NCBI GenBank assembly: GCA_030278955.1
Contig: JAOANR010000005.1
Span: forward strand, 35,343,105-35,407,104
Reading direction: 5' to 3'
Source of the DNA: Hygrophila difformis
Lineage: Eukaryota > Streptophyta > Magnoliopsida > Lamiales > Acanthaceae
Length of the DNA stretch: 64,000 bases
Positions 1-13,101 of this stretch are shown one piece after another. The position numbers and the translations under genes were made by a program. The stretch's first letter is position 1. Every line of letters starts with the position of its first letter. Below the pieces are notes generated by a model. That model saw only the letters and a program-made list of their open reading frames with translations, did no database searches and was not told the DNA's origin.

Positions 1-1130
1 ACGACTGGTTCTGAATTTCTTGCCATGATCGGTTCGGATTTGTGAAATGTTCCTTTGCTTCTCATTCATGTGTCTCTTGCTCAGAGCCTTAAAGTGCTCA
101 AAATTCTCATATTTTGACCTAAGAAAGAAAAACCCAACAATATCTAGAGAAATCATCAACACATACTAGAATATACCTTTTACCATTTAAGCTCTCCACT
201 TCGGTTGGACCCATAAGATCCATGTGTATCAGGTCGAGGCATTCTTTTGTTTTGATCTCATCAGTCTTCTTATGTCTTGATCTGGTTTGCTTCCCTTTGG
301 CGCAATCTCTGCAGATGGTTTGGTCGTTCTTCTATAGTTGAGGCAACCCGTGAACAGCATTCGAGTTACTCAACTTATGCAGTGTCTGAAATTAAGGTGT
401 CCGAGTCTCTTGTGCCATAGAGTAGTTTGATCATCTCTGGTCAGTAGAATCTGTGAGATGTGATCCTTCAAGATGTAACAATTATTCTTGCTACGGCCTC
501 CCATCATGATACAATCCTTTTGTTCATTATATACTATGTACCCGTCTTTAGTAAACTTAACCACTAGATCTTCATCACAGAGTCGACTAATAGAGATAAG
601 GTTAGTAGTAAGACCATTCACATAGTAAATTCTAGAGAATTTAGAGAGAATATCGTCCTTAGATTTACCATAACTTGTAATTTTGCTTCTAATACAATCA
701 CCATACATGACAACTCCACAATCTTTCTCAACAAAGTCCACTAAGACGTCTTTTCTCCCCGTCATATGCCTTGAACAACCCGAATCAAAATACCATCTGT
801 CGTTTCGATGATATTCCTGCAACGAAATAACTACAAGGCATGTAGAATCTTCATTATCATTTTTGTTTTCAGGTACCCATACCTCATGCATTTTAAATTT
901 CTTTCAAAGTTCTTGGTCAGGCCATATGACTGGTCTTCCGTTCATGAGATCTCTTAGGATGCGCATGCATGTTTCAGTGGTGTGTCCGGGTAAAATACAG
1001 TACAGGCAGTCCTTCTGTCGTTTGGATGATGATTCAACTATCTTCTCAGTGGTGCATCAGTAGTTGAAGTCAGGAAGCCTCCACTTGTAAACTTTGTTTT
1101 GCTCGGGGTGCTTTGCTTCTCATAGCCTAA
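1..1130 (-). pseudogene. copia pol remnant (second zinc knuckle, protease, start of integrase) of element A'
   Basis: The longest open piece, 891-370, carries the copia aspartic-protease motif DSGCSRHMTG and ends in the integrase N-terminal zinc-binding region (LWHKRLGHLNF). Sequence at 1-360 continues into the integrase core: the block around the first catalytic Asp can be read near 190-250 on the minus strand, followed by the window edge. A second CX2CX4HX4C zinc knuckle can be read near 980-1010. Stops and indels separate the pieces, so this is a dead copy. Family assignment rests on motif order and near identity with the pol at 56075-60085. Confidence 0.82.
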
Positions 1131-1183
1131 ACCTGTTTGATCACGACACGTTTTCCCATAGAAGGAACTACATCAAGTTGATT

Positions 1184-2617
1184 TTAACCTTTAGATACCT
1201 TTTGAAGTTCATTGTTCTTTGACTTGAGATCATCAAACTCTTTCTCCATGTCATGGATTTTGCCTTTAAGAGTGTTGTTCTCCTTTTGCATGTCCTCATT
1301 TTTCTCAACTTCAAGGCCATAAGCAATCCCGACGTCTGCCAGTTGTCCTAACAACTTCTTGTTTTCCTGAACAGCAATCTCGAAATCCTCTTTGAGCTCA
1401 TTGTAGTCAGCAAGTATTTGATCATATTCATTACCGCTCTCACCTGAATCCGAAACATCATTGTTAAGTAAAAACATATTGACTTGACAATACCTTCTAT
1501 AGTAGGGCTTGCATCTTTTAAAGTGAATGCAACAACTTCATCAGATTCCGAGATTTGTGCTTCTGTGGTTCCTTCATCGTCACGATCACTTAGAGTTGCT
1601 TGCAGTGCCTTCTTTTCTTTCATTTCCTTTCTTTTGGCTGTGGTACATTCAGATCGAACATGTCCTCTGCCTCCACATTCATAGAAAATCACCGAGGCAA
1701 ATTTGTCCGGCTTGTCATAGTCCTTCTTCTTGTTGTTAAAACGATCAGCTTTGCTGCTATCCTTTCTTTTGAAATCCCTGCGAGATTGTTTGTCCGTCGT
1801 CTGAACGTCATAGAAACTACGACCTTGTTGTTTGTTGAACTGTTTAGCACGTCTGTCTTGCAACACCTTTGCCACTATTCTGGAAATGTATTATACACCA
1901 TCTTCAGAAGAGTTTCCAGATTCTTCTTCCACATTGAGAGCAATATTCCTTGATGATTCTTCTTCAAGGTTGTTCATTTTAAAGGTTTGAAGAATTCCAA
2001 CTAGACCATCCAGAGTAATGGTGTTCAACTTGTCCAATTCTTCCAATGTAGCCACCTTGGGGGCATACTTCTTCGTAAGGGTCCTCAACATCTTTCGAAA
2101 AAGTTTTTAATTATCATAAACCAAGCCCAAAGAATAAGCTTGATTTACAATATCCTTGAACCTCCCGTAATAAACTGAGATTGATTCATCTTTCTTCATC
2201 TTCAGATTTTTTAACATGGTCTCGACTCGTTGAAATTTGGTAGCTCAAACATCCTAAGAACCTTCGTACATCACTTCTAGCGTTTTCCATGCATCATGAG
2301 CTAAGGTGTGGTTGGTGACCAATTGGAACTGCGACTCATCCATAGCACTGAAAATCACATTAAGGGCAGTGTAGTTTCCTTTCTTAGCATCTTTCTCAGC
2401 TTGTGTATATTCAGCCTTGGTTTCTGGCCGACTACCAGGCAGTAGAACCTTCTGGTGCAGCACGTGGTCGGGTTGGTGATTGCCAAGCTGTTTCGACTGC
2501 GTCCCATACTTCATCTCCAAGGGCCATTAGGTGAATCTGCATGCGTGTTCTCCAGTATCTATAGTTGGTGCCATCGAACAAAGGTGGTCTTGAAAGTGAT
2601 GCGCATTCTCTGCTCAT
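1184..2617 (-). pseudogene. copia gag remnant of element A'
   Basis: Capsid/nucleocapsid part of a copia polyprotein, which would package element RNA in cytoplasmic virus-like particles. The start at 2617 is the homologue of the gag start at 55132 in the young copy. Open pieces at 2617-2432, 2520-2254, 2091-1891, 1875-1348 and 1477-1184 lie in different frames, showing several frameshifts and stops. The CCHC zinc knuckle (near 1690-1650) has lost its first cysteine, read as FYEC where the young copy has CYEC. Unlike the young copy, the piece 1875-1348 reads through the gag-pol boundary in a single frame. A Glu/Lys-rich, coiled-coil-like linker follows. Non-functional. Confidence 0.85.
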
Positions 2618-2663
2618 TTTACCAAGATTTCTTCAGATCGCCTCTAGTATGTCAGAGTCTGCC

Positions 2664-2675
2664 GCTCTGATACCA
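2664..2675 (-). other. primer binding site, initiator-Met tRNA
   Basis: The minus strand reads TGGTATCAGAGC, complementary to the 3' end of plant initiator tRNA-Met, just inside the LTR. This is the usual primer of Ty1/copia elements. Confidence 0.85.
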
Positions 2676-2678
2676 ATT

Positions 2679-3498
2679 GATGGTCCCAGATAATGAATCT
2701 TGAACTTAATCCATCGTTGAGCAGGTGTCTAGACTATGCGTAAACGAGTGGCGTGTGCACATAATGTTTTGCGGAATGTAAAGAACACAAGTATTTGATG
2801 ACCCAGTTCGATCCAAAAGATCTACATCTGGGGCCAGGTGACTTATTCTATACTCAAGAAAGGTTAGACTTAAAAGCCTCAAAACAACCAATTCAAACTC
2901 TAAAGCAACAACTTCCATGTTTGCAGACAGATTGCAGTCGTGTCTCCCCCACAACTCAATCTCCGGACGATCCTGTCCAATTTGAATTCCACGGCTGTTC
3001 AGACTTCCAGAATCTTGGTTTCACGGTATAGGAGTTCTCCTGAATCATTCTCTTCGATCTTCAAGTGCTTTCTCCAAAAGCCACTTCGAATTGTTGTCGA
3101 AAGAAAGTTTTCTCAATAAGGAAAACTTGTTGAATTGATTGCAGCGCAGACCTTGCGAATAGAATAATCTTTAAAGTTGCAGAAAGACTTACAAGGATTT
3201 TACAAGCTCTCAAATTATGAAACTAGCAAATCTTGGAGAGAAATAACCGACTCGAAAGTGTAAAATGTGTAAAAGTGTAAAATTACAACTCGATAATGGA
3301 ATTACTTAATACAGAGCATCTAAGAACATTATATATACTCCGGAAGACTAAATAGATCCTGTAGGGTCGGTTAAACAAATGCACAGGGAGCAGCTAACTG
3401 TCGCGCATGCTGTCAGTAACTGCTCTGGTAGTTCTTGCGTAGTTTCAACACTCATGAATCAACATCATCTGCACAGGAGTATGTCAGTGATAACAACA
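2679..3498 (-). repeat. LTR of element A' (5' LTR in element orientation)
   Basis: Bounded inside by the PBS and outside by the complement of TGTTGTTATC at 3498. It aligns along its length with the 850-bp LTRs at 54221-55070 and 62328-63177, but with many substitutions and indels. The inner end reads TGATGG where the young copy has TGTTGG. The partner LTR is outside the window. Confidence 0.85.
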
Positions 3499-3921
3499 GT
3501 TTTTTTTTTGTTTTTTACATGCGATTTTGAGTCGAGTCGAGTTTAAGTATCTACTATATTCCAGCACAACTCGATTCATAGTTAATGGAAAACTTGAGCT
3601 ACCTCGATGGAATAGTGCTTTTCGAGCTCGAGCTTGACTTGACAACACTTATTTTTTACTTTTTTTTCTTCTTATACTTTTCTCAATTTTTTTTCTCATT
3701 TTTAACATTAAATTAAATTAAAATAATATTACTCGACTTGATATTAATACTCGGTACACGACTCACATACCAATTAAGCTACTCGAATACACGACTCGAC
3801 TCAAATTTTTCAAATACGAGTCGAGTTTTTTTCCGACTCGAATCCCAACAGCCGTAGCTCTCATTATTAATCGCTCCTGGGATTCCTTCATTCACAAATC
3901 ACATTTCTTCTGAATAGTTAT
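3499..3921. repeat. spacer with a GAGTCGAG/CTCGAG-rich dispersed repeat
   Basis: This segment between two copia elements is AT-rich with many scattered copies of ACTCGA, CTCGAG and GAGTCGAG in both orientations (about 3525-3850). Such TCGAG-rich sequence is common as unclassified dispersed repeat in plants. I see no coding potential and no clear terminal repeats. Confidence 0.45.
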
Positions 3922-4837
3922 TGATAGGTCCGTTTGCGTGGATAACCAATAGACTGGTCCTGAAAACTAGTTCAAACACCTTTCGTGGACATGTTAAACA
4001 GTTTTAAGTTATTATGCAGCGGAAAATAAATAAACTGTAAAGGAAAGAACTCAAGGTTTGTTGACCCAGTTCGGCGCAAGCCTACATCTGGGGGATACCA
4101 ATCCAGGAGGTTCACTATTTGTTTCAACTTGATCCGCGATCTAAACAATAGTGATTTAACTCGCCCAACTCCAATCTCCAAGCGGTTGAATTGTAGAACC
4201 AAAACACTCCCTTGTTTTGGTGAAGATCTCCCCGACCTTGCTCCAATTCCTTGAAGGCTCCCCCTTCAAGTTACCCTTGGTCGAAACCTGTTGGCGACCC
4301 TCCTTCAAGAATGACTTTGTTTAAGCTCTTGAGTTTGACGACTCCTCGAAGGTATTGATTGAATCCGTCGACTCCAATCAAGAACACTGTGGCACACTTT
4401 CGATCAAATCACCCGAGGAAGTGTTGATCGTATATCTTCCTTCGAAATGATGAATTCACGAACACGGAAGGAATATGTTTCTCTCTTTCTCAATCGCTTT
4501 AATGGCACAAGGGAGAATTGGAATGATACAAGTCGTGAGCACAATGTCCCTTGGCCGGCGTATTTGAAGAGAGACAACAGGCTCCATTCTAAGGTAAGAT
4601 ATTCTTGCCATAATTCTTCCTTCCTTAGAATGAAGTTGCCCGAAATAGAAGATCTTAGTTTTCCTTCTTCTTGAGCACGATCCGGGCACGGAATCATCTA
4701 GCCGTTGGAGGTTGATCTTGAGCAGATTCGCCAGCTTCTCTTCCTTTAAATAGTTTGTCGAATACTGACGGGGTTGGTTCAATAAAGTATTCCAGACATC
4801 GGTTGTGAACACATTTGCTCAAAACTGGTTCCCAACA
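3922..4837 (-). repeat. 3' LTR of element B
   Basis: Same length as the partner at 13102-14017. Its outer end (TGATAGG) is mutated from TGTTAGG. The inner end, TGTTGGGAACC on the minus strand, follows the polypurine tract. Confidence 0.9.
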
Positions 4838-4850
4838 ATCTCCCCCTTTT
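4838..4850 (-). other. polypurine tract of element B
   Basis: The minus strand reads AAAAGGGGGAGAT directly before the 3' LTR, the priming site for plus-strand DNA synthesis. Confidence 0.8.
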
Positions 4851-5236
4851 TGGCAGAATGTGGGCCTGTATATGAGTTGATCGAACCGATGTCCAAACAT
4901 TTACACCAGAACATAAAAGGAGAAATATTTCCCGTTTCACCCAACCACCGATTACATTGATTCCCAGTTCAAGACAAACTATTCTAATGCTCCGTACAAA
5001 TAAGCCTATCAGTATAATCTAGGAGCATTCACATCAAAACGGCACATGGCAATTAAAAATGCATCATCAATAATCAATGTTATATTATTACAGGCCATAG
5101 TGCAATATCCAAAAACAGTAGAAACAGTTCACAAAAGTAGTTCAAGCAAAATGGCAGAACTAAAATTTTTACCCTTCAGCAGTTGCGTAGACTCCCCCTC
5201 CTTGTTATAGTGCTCGCCAGAGGAACCGATCATCGG

Positions 5237-7639
5237 TTATATCAACTGAATTCCCCCTCTGGCGCACATTTTGCCCAAAAAGGGCACATCAATCAGATTC
5301 TTCAGAGGAATCTGCATCAGAATCATCAGACTCCTCCCCTGGATTGGTATCCATGTCATTTTCATCGTCCGACCACACATCAGGAAGCTGTCTGAGCAGC
5401 TTTTCAGCAGCCTAAACACGTGCATGTGCTTGAGCTTCCAGGACCTTCAGATGGTTGATATGATCAGTGAGTTCATCACGCAGTGAGGAGAAGGCATCTT
5501 TGGCAGGGATCATTCCTCCTGGCAGGTTGGGCTTCTTTTTCACCAGGGCAGCAGATAACTTAAAATCAGCTATGTCTTATGGACGATCATGCTTGTCTCC
5601 AAGAATATGAAGATGGCTTAGGTACTCAGTTATGAGTCCTGGAAATGGAAGGGTGGTGTTGTACTTCCTCTTGATCTTGCCCGCAAAAACCAGCATTTGT
5701 TCGAGCACTAAGGCTCCATAGTTGAACTCATAGTTCTGATCTATGGCAAATAACAACTTGAACATATTCTTGGACACAACAGAGTGATTAGCAGTGGGCA
5801 TGATATTATGTGCACAAAGTTTATAAAGAAGTGAAACCTTTGTTTCAAAGCACCAGCACTTAATCCTTTGCCATGGATCCGTTTTCCTTCCACTCCAGTG
5901 AGTGTCTCAGCAATGGTGTTCATAGGAAACTTGGCAGCACTAGAGCAAACAGATTTAAGAGATGTTCGAGGTACCTGGAGGAATCGATTAAGGGCCTTTG
6001 CTTTCAGTTCGAACAACTTTCCTTGAGCATAGCTAAGTTCAAACCAGGGGCTTTTGGTGTTGAGGATGTCAGCGCTCAGGTTTGCATAAAAATGCCTAAC
6101 TAGCTATCCTTTGTACTGTTTGATCTCCGTTCCCCAGAATAGTAAGGACCTTTCCTCCAAGTATTTGTGCCACCCCATCTCCTCATATCTCGCAGCAGCA
6201 AATCGAATCTCCGGGTGCACCTTCATCTTCTCCAGGACCGTTGTGCAGTATTGCTCGGACACGTCATAATAGAAGGAAGTGGATATGGCATTCTCAGCAT
6301 CAATGATCTCTGGTTCATGTTCTTCAAATGAGGTTTCGACAATCTTCCTTTTCTTGGAAGCTGTGACTTTGGAAGATCCTTCTGGTTCAGAACGAGTCTG
6401 CTTCTTTGGTTTGGACTCCTTTGGTGAACTCCTTGCTGGAGGAGTTGGTTCTTGAGTTTCAGTCTGTGGTTCCTCCTCTTCCATGTGATCAGATTCTTCT
6501 TCTCCAGATTCCTCATCTGATTCTTCTTCTTCATTCTCTTGGTCGGATCCATCTTCATCACTTTGGGAATCTTGTGAACCCAATTCCTCGGATTTATCTT
6601 CAGTGGGATTCTCCCCCTCAGTTGGTTCAGGGGCATCGTCATGAGGGTGTTCAGTGTCACCTTCCGATTCTTTGTTGTGGTTGTCTTCAGAGCTTGAGGA
6701 TTCTTCGACCTCTTCTTCTTCTTGTTTGGCCTCAGTAGTAACAGGTTCTGTGGCTGGGGCTATTGGTTAAGGTTCTCTCCTTAATTCATGCTTCCTCTTT
6801 TGGCTATCCGTCCAGGCAATCTCTTCAGTAATCTCGTACATAGCATCATTCTTCTCGTCATCACTGATGTCGAACATGGATTCATCTACGGAGCTATCAT
6901 CGTCTGATTCTAGCACATAGTCAGAATCTGGTTCCTCTTCTTTGGGTTGTTCAGTAACCGGTTCAGACACTTTTATTGGACTGGTTTGACTTGCAGAGGC
7001 AGTGGTTTGCTGAGGTTCTTTTGGATTTTCTTTAATGGTGGTAACGGGAGCAGAGTCGGTCACAACACTTGGTTCCACCACAACCTTCTTCTTGGACTTT
7101 TCAGTGGACACCTTTTGAGCATCTTTTGGTGTGGGATTACCAGCTTTTGAGGGTGCACTTGCCTCAGTCATCTGTCCGGATCCCATAGTGGGGATGTTTG
7201 CCAGAATCGAGTCCAATGGTTCAAGAGCCTTGGCAAGGTCTGCCTGGACACGTTCGCTAATGGATGCGTTCTTCCTTGCCACGACTTTCTCTCTCGGTTT
7301 GGAGGTGGAGACCGCCTTCTCTTTTGCTTTCTGCGTTCCTTCTCCCTTCTGTTTCATGGTGTTGGCTCCAGGAACTTTGGCCCTTATGTCCAGGGGGTCC
7401 TGATCAGCAACGGTGGTAGCACCTTTTCCTCCGGCAGTGGAAGGAGATGAAGAAGGGAATGAGACATGTACAATAGAGGGTGTTTCCGAGATCGTCTGTT
7501 CAACAATCGCCTGTTGAACTGCTTTGGCTCGTCCTTTCCCGCTGGATTCCTCTGGAGAGATAACTTTCTTCCTTTCTTTCGATGATGCTGGAGTGGGATC
7601 CTCCGATTTGGAGCTTTGGCTTCCCCGTGTCTTCACCAT
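5237..7639 (-). pseudogene. extra ORF downstream of pol (Sirevirus env-like position), element B
   Basis: Start taken at the ATG at 7639 (MVKTRGSQ), shared with element C. The N-terminal half is Ser/Lys/Pro-rich, then very acidic (long Asp/Glu runs near 6480-6560). The C-terminal half carries a conserved block with HFYANL near 6080-6095 and a PGLITEYL motif near 5620-5640, homologous to the ORF at 60393-61864. This resembles the region plant databases call a putative plant transposon protein domain. The frame is broken by in-frame stops at 6767 and 6104 and by a frameshift near 5750. I see no signal peptide or membrane segment, so 'env-like' refers to position only. Function unknown. Confidence 0.7.
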
Positions 7640-8083
7640 CGTAATCTGAAAGAGGCTATTTGACAAGAGCAAGTGAGAGTGAACAATGTATTTGGAGAAT
7701 ATATGAGAAATATATGAAGCCGAGAGAGTGGAAGGATTTAAGAAAACCAATCAAGGAAGGATATGGCCACGATTTGATTAGCAACTTCCCATAATTCAAA
7801 TATGGAAGGCAGATCACGGTTTCCAAAGATGGTCATGATCACATTTTTGAATTTTGGAAACAAGTAACCGTTCCCGCCGTTCACATTCCCGGACGTGTAA
7901 TGATGGGATGTCAAATCAAGTTTAAATTTTACTCTCAATTTGAATTTTGGTATTGCTTGTTTAATTTTTCCTGAAAAAAATATGTTAGTATCAAAATAAT
8001 GTAAGTAAGGAAATAAGATATGCATAGAAACTAATTTATGGAAATTGCATAAAACTAAAACTTATTCCATTATTTTCGGGATA
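7640..8083. other. non-coding gap between pol and the extra ORF, element B
   Basis: AT-rich interior sequence with no conserved frame. Its counterpart in element C is 20762-21217. It could carry a leader or splice signals for a subgenomic RNA of the extra ORF, but none can be shown from sequence alone. Confidence 0.5.
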
Positions 8084-11000
8084 TTAGGAGATCGTGCATA
8101 ATCCGAGATCTCTTCTTAATTTTTCGAATCTTTCACGATTAAGGGCCTTAGGGAAAATGTCTGCATATTGCTCAATAGTTCCGACATGTTGTATGGACAC
8201 AATTTTTTTTGTTCTCCCATTTTGAACTGGATTCTTTGAGATGTTGATTGCACTCATGTTGCCACATAGTATAGTGAGGACTTCTTGATCAATTCCATAA
8301 TCTAGCATCATTTGCTTCATCCATAGCAATTGTACACAACAACTTCCAGCCGCAATGTATTCGGCTTCGGTAGTTGAAAGTGAGATGAAGCTTTGTTTCT
8401 TGCTATACCAACTGACTAGGTTGGTTCCATTGTAGAAGCAACCTCCGGTTGTGCTTTTTCTATGTCCGCATCACCTGCCCAATCTGCATCACTATAGCCG
8501 AGTAATGAAAGATTAGATTCATTAGAATACCATATACCAAGATCACTTGTCCCTGACACATATTTTATCACTCTTTTGGCTGCCTTCAAGTGGGATTCTT
8601 TGGGATCAGCTTGATAGCGAGCACAGACACCAACTGCATAGCTTATGTCTTGTCTACTTGCCGCCAGATAAAGTAGACTTCCTATAATGCTTCGATACAG
8701 TTTCTGATCCACGCTTTGGCCACTGGGATCTTTACTAAGTTTGTCATGTCCCAATAGGAGTTCGGACTGGTTTGCTGGACTCCATGCCAAACTTATTTAC
8801 TATGTTCCGAGCGTACTTGGTTTGGCTAAGAAATATACCATCTTTCTTTTGTGCTACCTGCAAACCAAGAAAGTAGGTTAGTTCCCCAACCATGCTCATT
8901 TCGAACTCCTTACCCATTATTTCGATGAAGTTGTCCTTGAGCACATGATGTGTTGATCCAAAGACTATGTCATCTACATAGACTTGAGCGATTAGAATTC
9001 CTTTGCTTTCTCTTTTGATGAATAGTGTCTTGTCAAGGCTTCCTCTTTCAAATCCTTGTTCAAGCAGGTACTTGGAAAGCCTCTCGTACCAAGCCCTAGG
9101 AGCTTGTTTTAAGCTGTATAGTGCTCTGTTGAGCTTGTAGACATGTTGCGGATGATGAGGGTCCTCGAATCCTTTGGGCTGTTGTACGTATACTTCCTCA
9201 TTGAGCCATCCATTTAGGAATGCACTCTTGACATCCATTTGATAGAGCTTGAACCCTAAAGAGCATGCAATGGATAATAGAAGCCGAACTGGTTCAAGTC
9301 TGGCTACAGGGGCAAATGTCTCACTGAAGTCCACTCCTTCAACCTGAGTGTAACCTTGAGCAACTAGACGCGCATTGCTTCTTGTAATGTTTCCTTTTTC
9401 ATCACTTTTGTTGCGAAAGATCCACTTGGTGCCAATTATGTTCTTGTCTTTGGGTCTTTCGACAAGAGTCCAAACTTCATTTCTTTTGAACTGAAGTAGT
9501 TCATCCTGCATGGCGTTAATCCAATGCTCATCTTGGAGAGCCTCTTCTACTTTGGAAGGTTCGATCTTGAATGTATAGCAGTGCAATCCAGCTAGTTTTT
9601 TGAAGTCAATCTTCTTTCCCCGGGTTTTCCTCTTTTCATTGACATCACCTATTATATCTTCAGGATCATGGTGTTTGTGAATATGTCCGTTGAGGTCTTT
9701 TTGGGGCTCAGAGTCATGTGAAAAGGAGTCCAGACTGGGTGTTTAGACTGATTCAGTGGACTCTTTGCCAGTGGTGATTCGATCAACACTGATCTGACTT
9801 GAATTCTGACTGCTAGGTGATGTTGATGGGATTTCATCTTCATTTAGTTGAGCATGATCCTTGCATGAGACATCTTCTATGGCAACATTTGTGGATTCGA
9901 GAACTTTCCTGGTCTTTGGAATATATATCCTGTATGCTCTGCTTGTGATGGAGTATCCCACGAATACTCTTCATGACTCTTTTCTTGAAATTTTCCCATA
10001 TGTTCCCTGTTATTTAAGACAAAACATTTGCTACCAAAAATATGGAAGTAAGTGATGGATGTCTTTCTACCGTTCCATATCTCATATGCAGTCATGAGGG
10101 AGTTAGGTCTCAAATAGACCCGATTTATGGTGTAGCATGCGGTGTTTGATAGCTTCAGCCCACAAGAACTCAGCAACATTTTTGGTGTTCAGCATGACCC
10201 TTGACATCTCTCGCAGGGTGCGATTTCTTCTTTCCACCACTTCATTTTGTTGAGGAGTCTTTGGTGCGGAGTATTCATGCTTGATCCCATGAGTTATACA
10301 ATATTCTTCAAATGACTGGTTTTCAAATTCTCGTCCATGATCACTTCGAATCCTCTTTACTTTAGCATCTTTCTCAGTCATGAGACGGTTGCATAATTTT
10401 TCAAAAGCTTTGAAGGCGTCACTTTTTTCCCTGAGAAAGTCCACCCAAATATATCTAGAATAATCGTCAATGCATACAAAAATGTATTTTTTACCTCCCA
10501 AGCTTTCAACCTCAGTAGGACCAATAAGATCCATGTGCAGTAGGTCGAGACATGTAGTCGTTCCGAGGTGTTCAGATAGCTTGTGTGAACTCCCATGCTG
10601 TTTGTTCTTGGCACATTCATCACAGAACTCAATGTTGGAGTTTTTGAAGTGAGGAAGGCCTTTGACTGGTTCAATTCTACTGAGTTTGATTAAATCTTTG
10701 AAGTTGAAATGCCCAAGCTTTTCATGCCATAGCATGATGTGGTTTTTACCTGCGAGTGAACCAAAATTGCATGTTTGAACAAGATGATAACAATTATTCT
10801 TAAATCGCAAACCTCTCATGATGCATTCTTGATTTTGGTTGAGCACTTGACAATCTTTCTTGGTGAACTGCACCACAAGATCCTCATCACACAATTGACT
10901 GATGCTGATCAAGTTTGCTTGAAGTCCATCAACAAAGAATACTGGAGATAATTCTTGTGAGCCATTGTTCTCAATGATTCATTGTCCTACTAGAGCAGCC

Positions 11001-11250
11001 TTTTTGCCATCTCCAAATACAACAAATCCTCCATCAATTTCCTTGTAGTGTTTGAGCAAGTTCCTTTCACCGGTCATGTGTTTGGAGCACCCACTATCAA
11101 AGTACCATACTGTGTCCTTAGTTTTCTTCTTGTGTGATAAGAAGGCAACATGACATCTGTTTTGAACTTTAGGAACCCATTCGCATTTGATGGATATCAG
11201 TTTCATCTTGATTTTATCGTTTGGCCAGATGATAGGTCTTCCTGCTTGTA
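8084..11250 (-). pseudogene. copia pol remnant, element B
   Basis: In order on the minus strand: protease (DSGCSKHMTG, near 11080-11100), integrase zinc region and DDE core (10912-10103), RT (9586-8744, with YVDD retained) and RNase H (8790-8084). Lesions: an in-frame stop at 10979-10981; a 1-nt insertion near 10140 in the integrase C-terminal part; further frame changes near 9990, 9740, 9600 and 8760; a frameshift in RNase H after WAGDAD near 8460; a 48-nt-scale in-frame deletion near 8200 relative to element C; and Asp to Gly at the RNase H motif LCDNMSA (LCGNMSA). The gag/pol boundary given is approximate because the ancestor was a single polyprotein. Confidence 0.88.
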
Positions 11251-13053
11251 GGTCTCTCACAATGATTCCACAGTTCTTAGTTTTGTGGCCTTCAAGTTTG
11301 TAGTAATCACATCTGAGCGGTATGGGAGGAGGTGGTCTTCTCGTCCATTTGTTCCTTCTTGTATGATGAAGAGGTTTCTTGGTAGTTCGGTGGTCACTCA
11401 GCATTCTTCCGGATACAAATTTACTTTTCTTTTCTCCTTTTGAGGTGGAAGCTTGATAACCTAAGCCTTGTTTGTTGCTGGTAGGTCTCCACATGGCAAT
11501 GACATCATCTAGCTTGGCTTTTCCCTTGTTCAGTGCTGCAAGAGTGCTTTCAGCTTTGGCAAGTTTTTCTTGAACTTCAGTTAGTTCGCTGTGAAGCGCA
11601 TCCTTTTTGCCATGCATACTAGCATACCAGAGTCTGTAGTCATTCTTTTCAACTTCTAGATCATCATTATCTTTCTGAAGTTCTGTGTTTTTCTCAAGGA
11701 GTTCATAAACCTGTTCGGACAGGTCCTTGAGCTTCTTTTCAAGTTCCTGATTTCTGTCTTCGAGATTCTTGATATGCTCCTTTAAGTTTCCATTCTCGAC
11801 TTGAAGTTCTACTGACTCAGCAATGGATATTTCTAATTTCTCGAATGTTTCTTTATAAAGATTGTTGAGTTTGCTGATACTCTCTTCCTGATCCCTAACA
11901 AAGGAGTGCACCATATTAGAAGAAACCATATTGACTGAGTTAGTAGTAATACCTGCTTCGTGTTCATCATCACAGTCTGAATCCCATGTCCCGATGAATG
12001 CTACTCCATAATCTGGACCATTTTCACTAGACTCCTTCTGATCTTCAGAGTCACTGAATGTTACTTGGTATGATTTGTTTGACTCATTTGTTCGAAGATT
12101 GGCACGGTCCTTTTTTATATGACCTCTTCCGCCACACTCAAAACAGATGATTTCTTTGTCATCCTCAGATTTAGAAAGTTTAGATCTGTTTCTGTCGAAA
12201 GACTTAGAGCCTTTCGAAGTGGGTTTGGAATTTGATGTCCCAGCATCCTTCTTCATGGAAGAGTTGCATCTGGATTTTTGATTTTTTAGGATCTGATTCA
12301 GCCTTTTGGACAACATGACCAATTCTTCTTCATCACTATAGTCATCAAGATCTTCCATAGAAGAGTCATCCATATCCTTGGTCACAGTTTGAATGCCACT
12401 GGTTTGATTTTACCCCTAGGACAGTGATCCATTTCCCATGATTGTAGGATTCCCATTAATTCGTCAACATGCAATTTATCAAAGTCTTTGTATAGCTCAA
12501 GGGCAACCACTTTTGCGTTGAACCTTTCTGGAAGAGTCCCAATGATTTTACCTACAATATCCTATTGAGAATACACTTTGCCAAGCTGAAGAACTTGGTT
12601 GGTTAGATCACGGATGCGACCAATATATTGGCCAACAGTTTAATTATCATCCATAGTAATTTTATGAAATTGAGCATCAAGTGTAATGATTCTAGATTTC
12701 TTTACCGGTGCCATACCCTCGTAGGTATTGGCTAAAGTAGTCCAGACGTCATATGCAATCTTGCACCCCGCAATAAGTCTATATTGATCCTTTGTAAGAG
12801 CATTGTGAATGGCATTTAATGCTTTGGAGTTCTTTGATGCAGCAAGTTTCTCAGTTGCAGTCCATTCACTCCTTGGTTTCAGGGTTTTCACACCATCCTT
12901 TTCATCTACTGGAGGATGGTATTGAGTTTCTACTGCATCCCAAGCACCTTCATCTAGAGCGATGAGAAATGCCTCCATTTGATCTTTCCAATAGGCATAG
13001 TTTGATCCATCGAGCAATGGGGGTCTGGTTACTGAACCACCTTGGCTATCCAT
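11251..13053 (-). pseudogene. copia gag remnant, element B
   Basis: Starts at the ATG at 13053 (MDSQGG), shared with element C. It contains the copia gag core, a CCHC zinc knuckle (CFECGGRGHIKKD near 12110-12150, last Cys changed to Asp), a long Glu/Lys/Leu-rich coiled-coil-like stretch (about 11540-11900) and a second knuckle near 11300 whose second Cys is Tyr (CDYYKLEGH). Breaks: stop at 12640-12642 (GAA to TAA against element C), a CAG-to-TAG stop near 12563, and a 1-nt loss near 12390 that shifts frame. With both knuckles damaged, nucleic-acid binding would be lost. Confidence 0.88.
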
Positions 13054-13087
13054 ACTTTATGACTGGATCTCGCTTGTAAAGCGTGTG

Positions 13088-13099
13088 GCTCTGATACCA
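13088..13099 (-). other. primer binding site, initiator-Met tRNA, element B
   Basis: The minus strand reads TGGTATCAGAGC two bases inside the 5' LTR. Confidence 0.88.
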
Positions 13100-13101
13100 A
13101 T

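Larger units (their letters stand above)
1..3498 (-). mobile_element. Ty1/copia (Sirevirus-like) retrotransposon A', truncated by the window edge
   Basis: Reading on the minus strand, the element runs from one LTR (2679-3498) through an initiator-Met PBS into gag, protease and the start of integrase, then leaves the window. Its proteins match those of the intact-length element at 54221-63177 almost residue for residue in the conserved blocks, and the LTRs are recognisably related but clearly diverged, so it is an older copy of the same broad family. The RT, RNase H and 3' LTR must lie to the left of the window. No target-site duplication can be tested because only one end is present. Confidence 0.9.
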
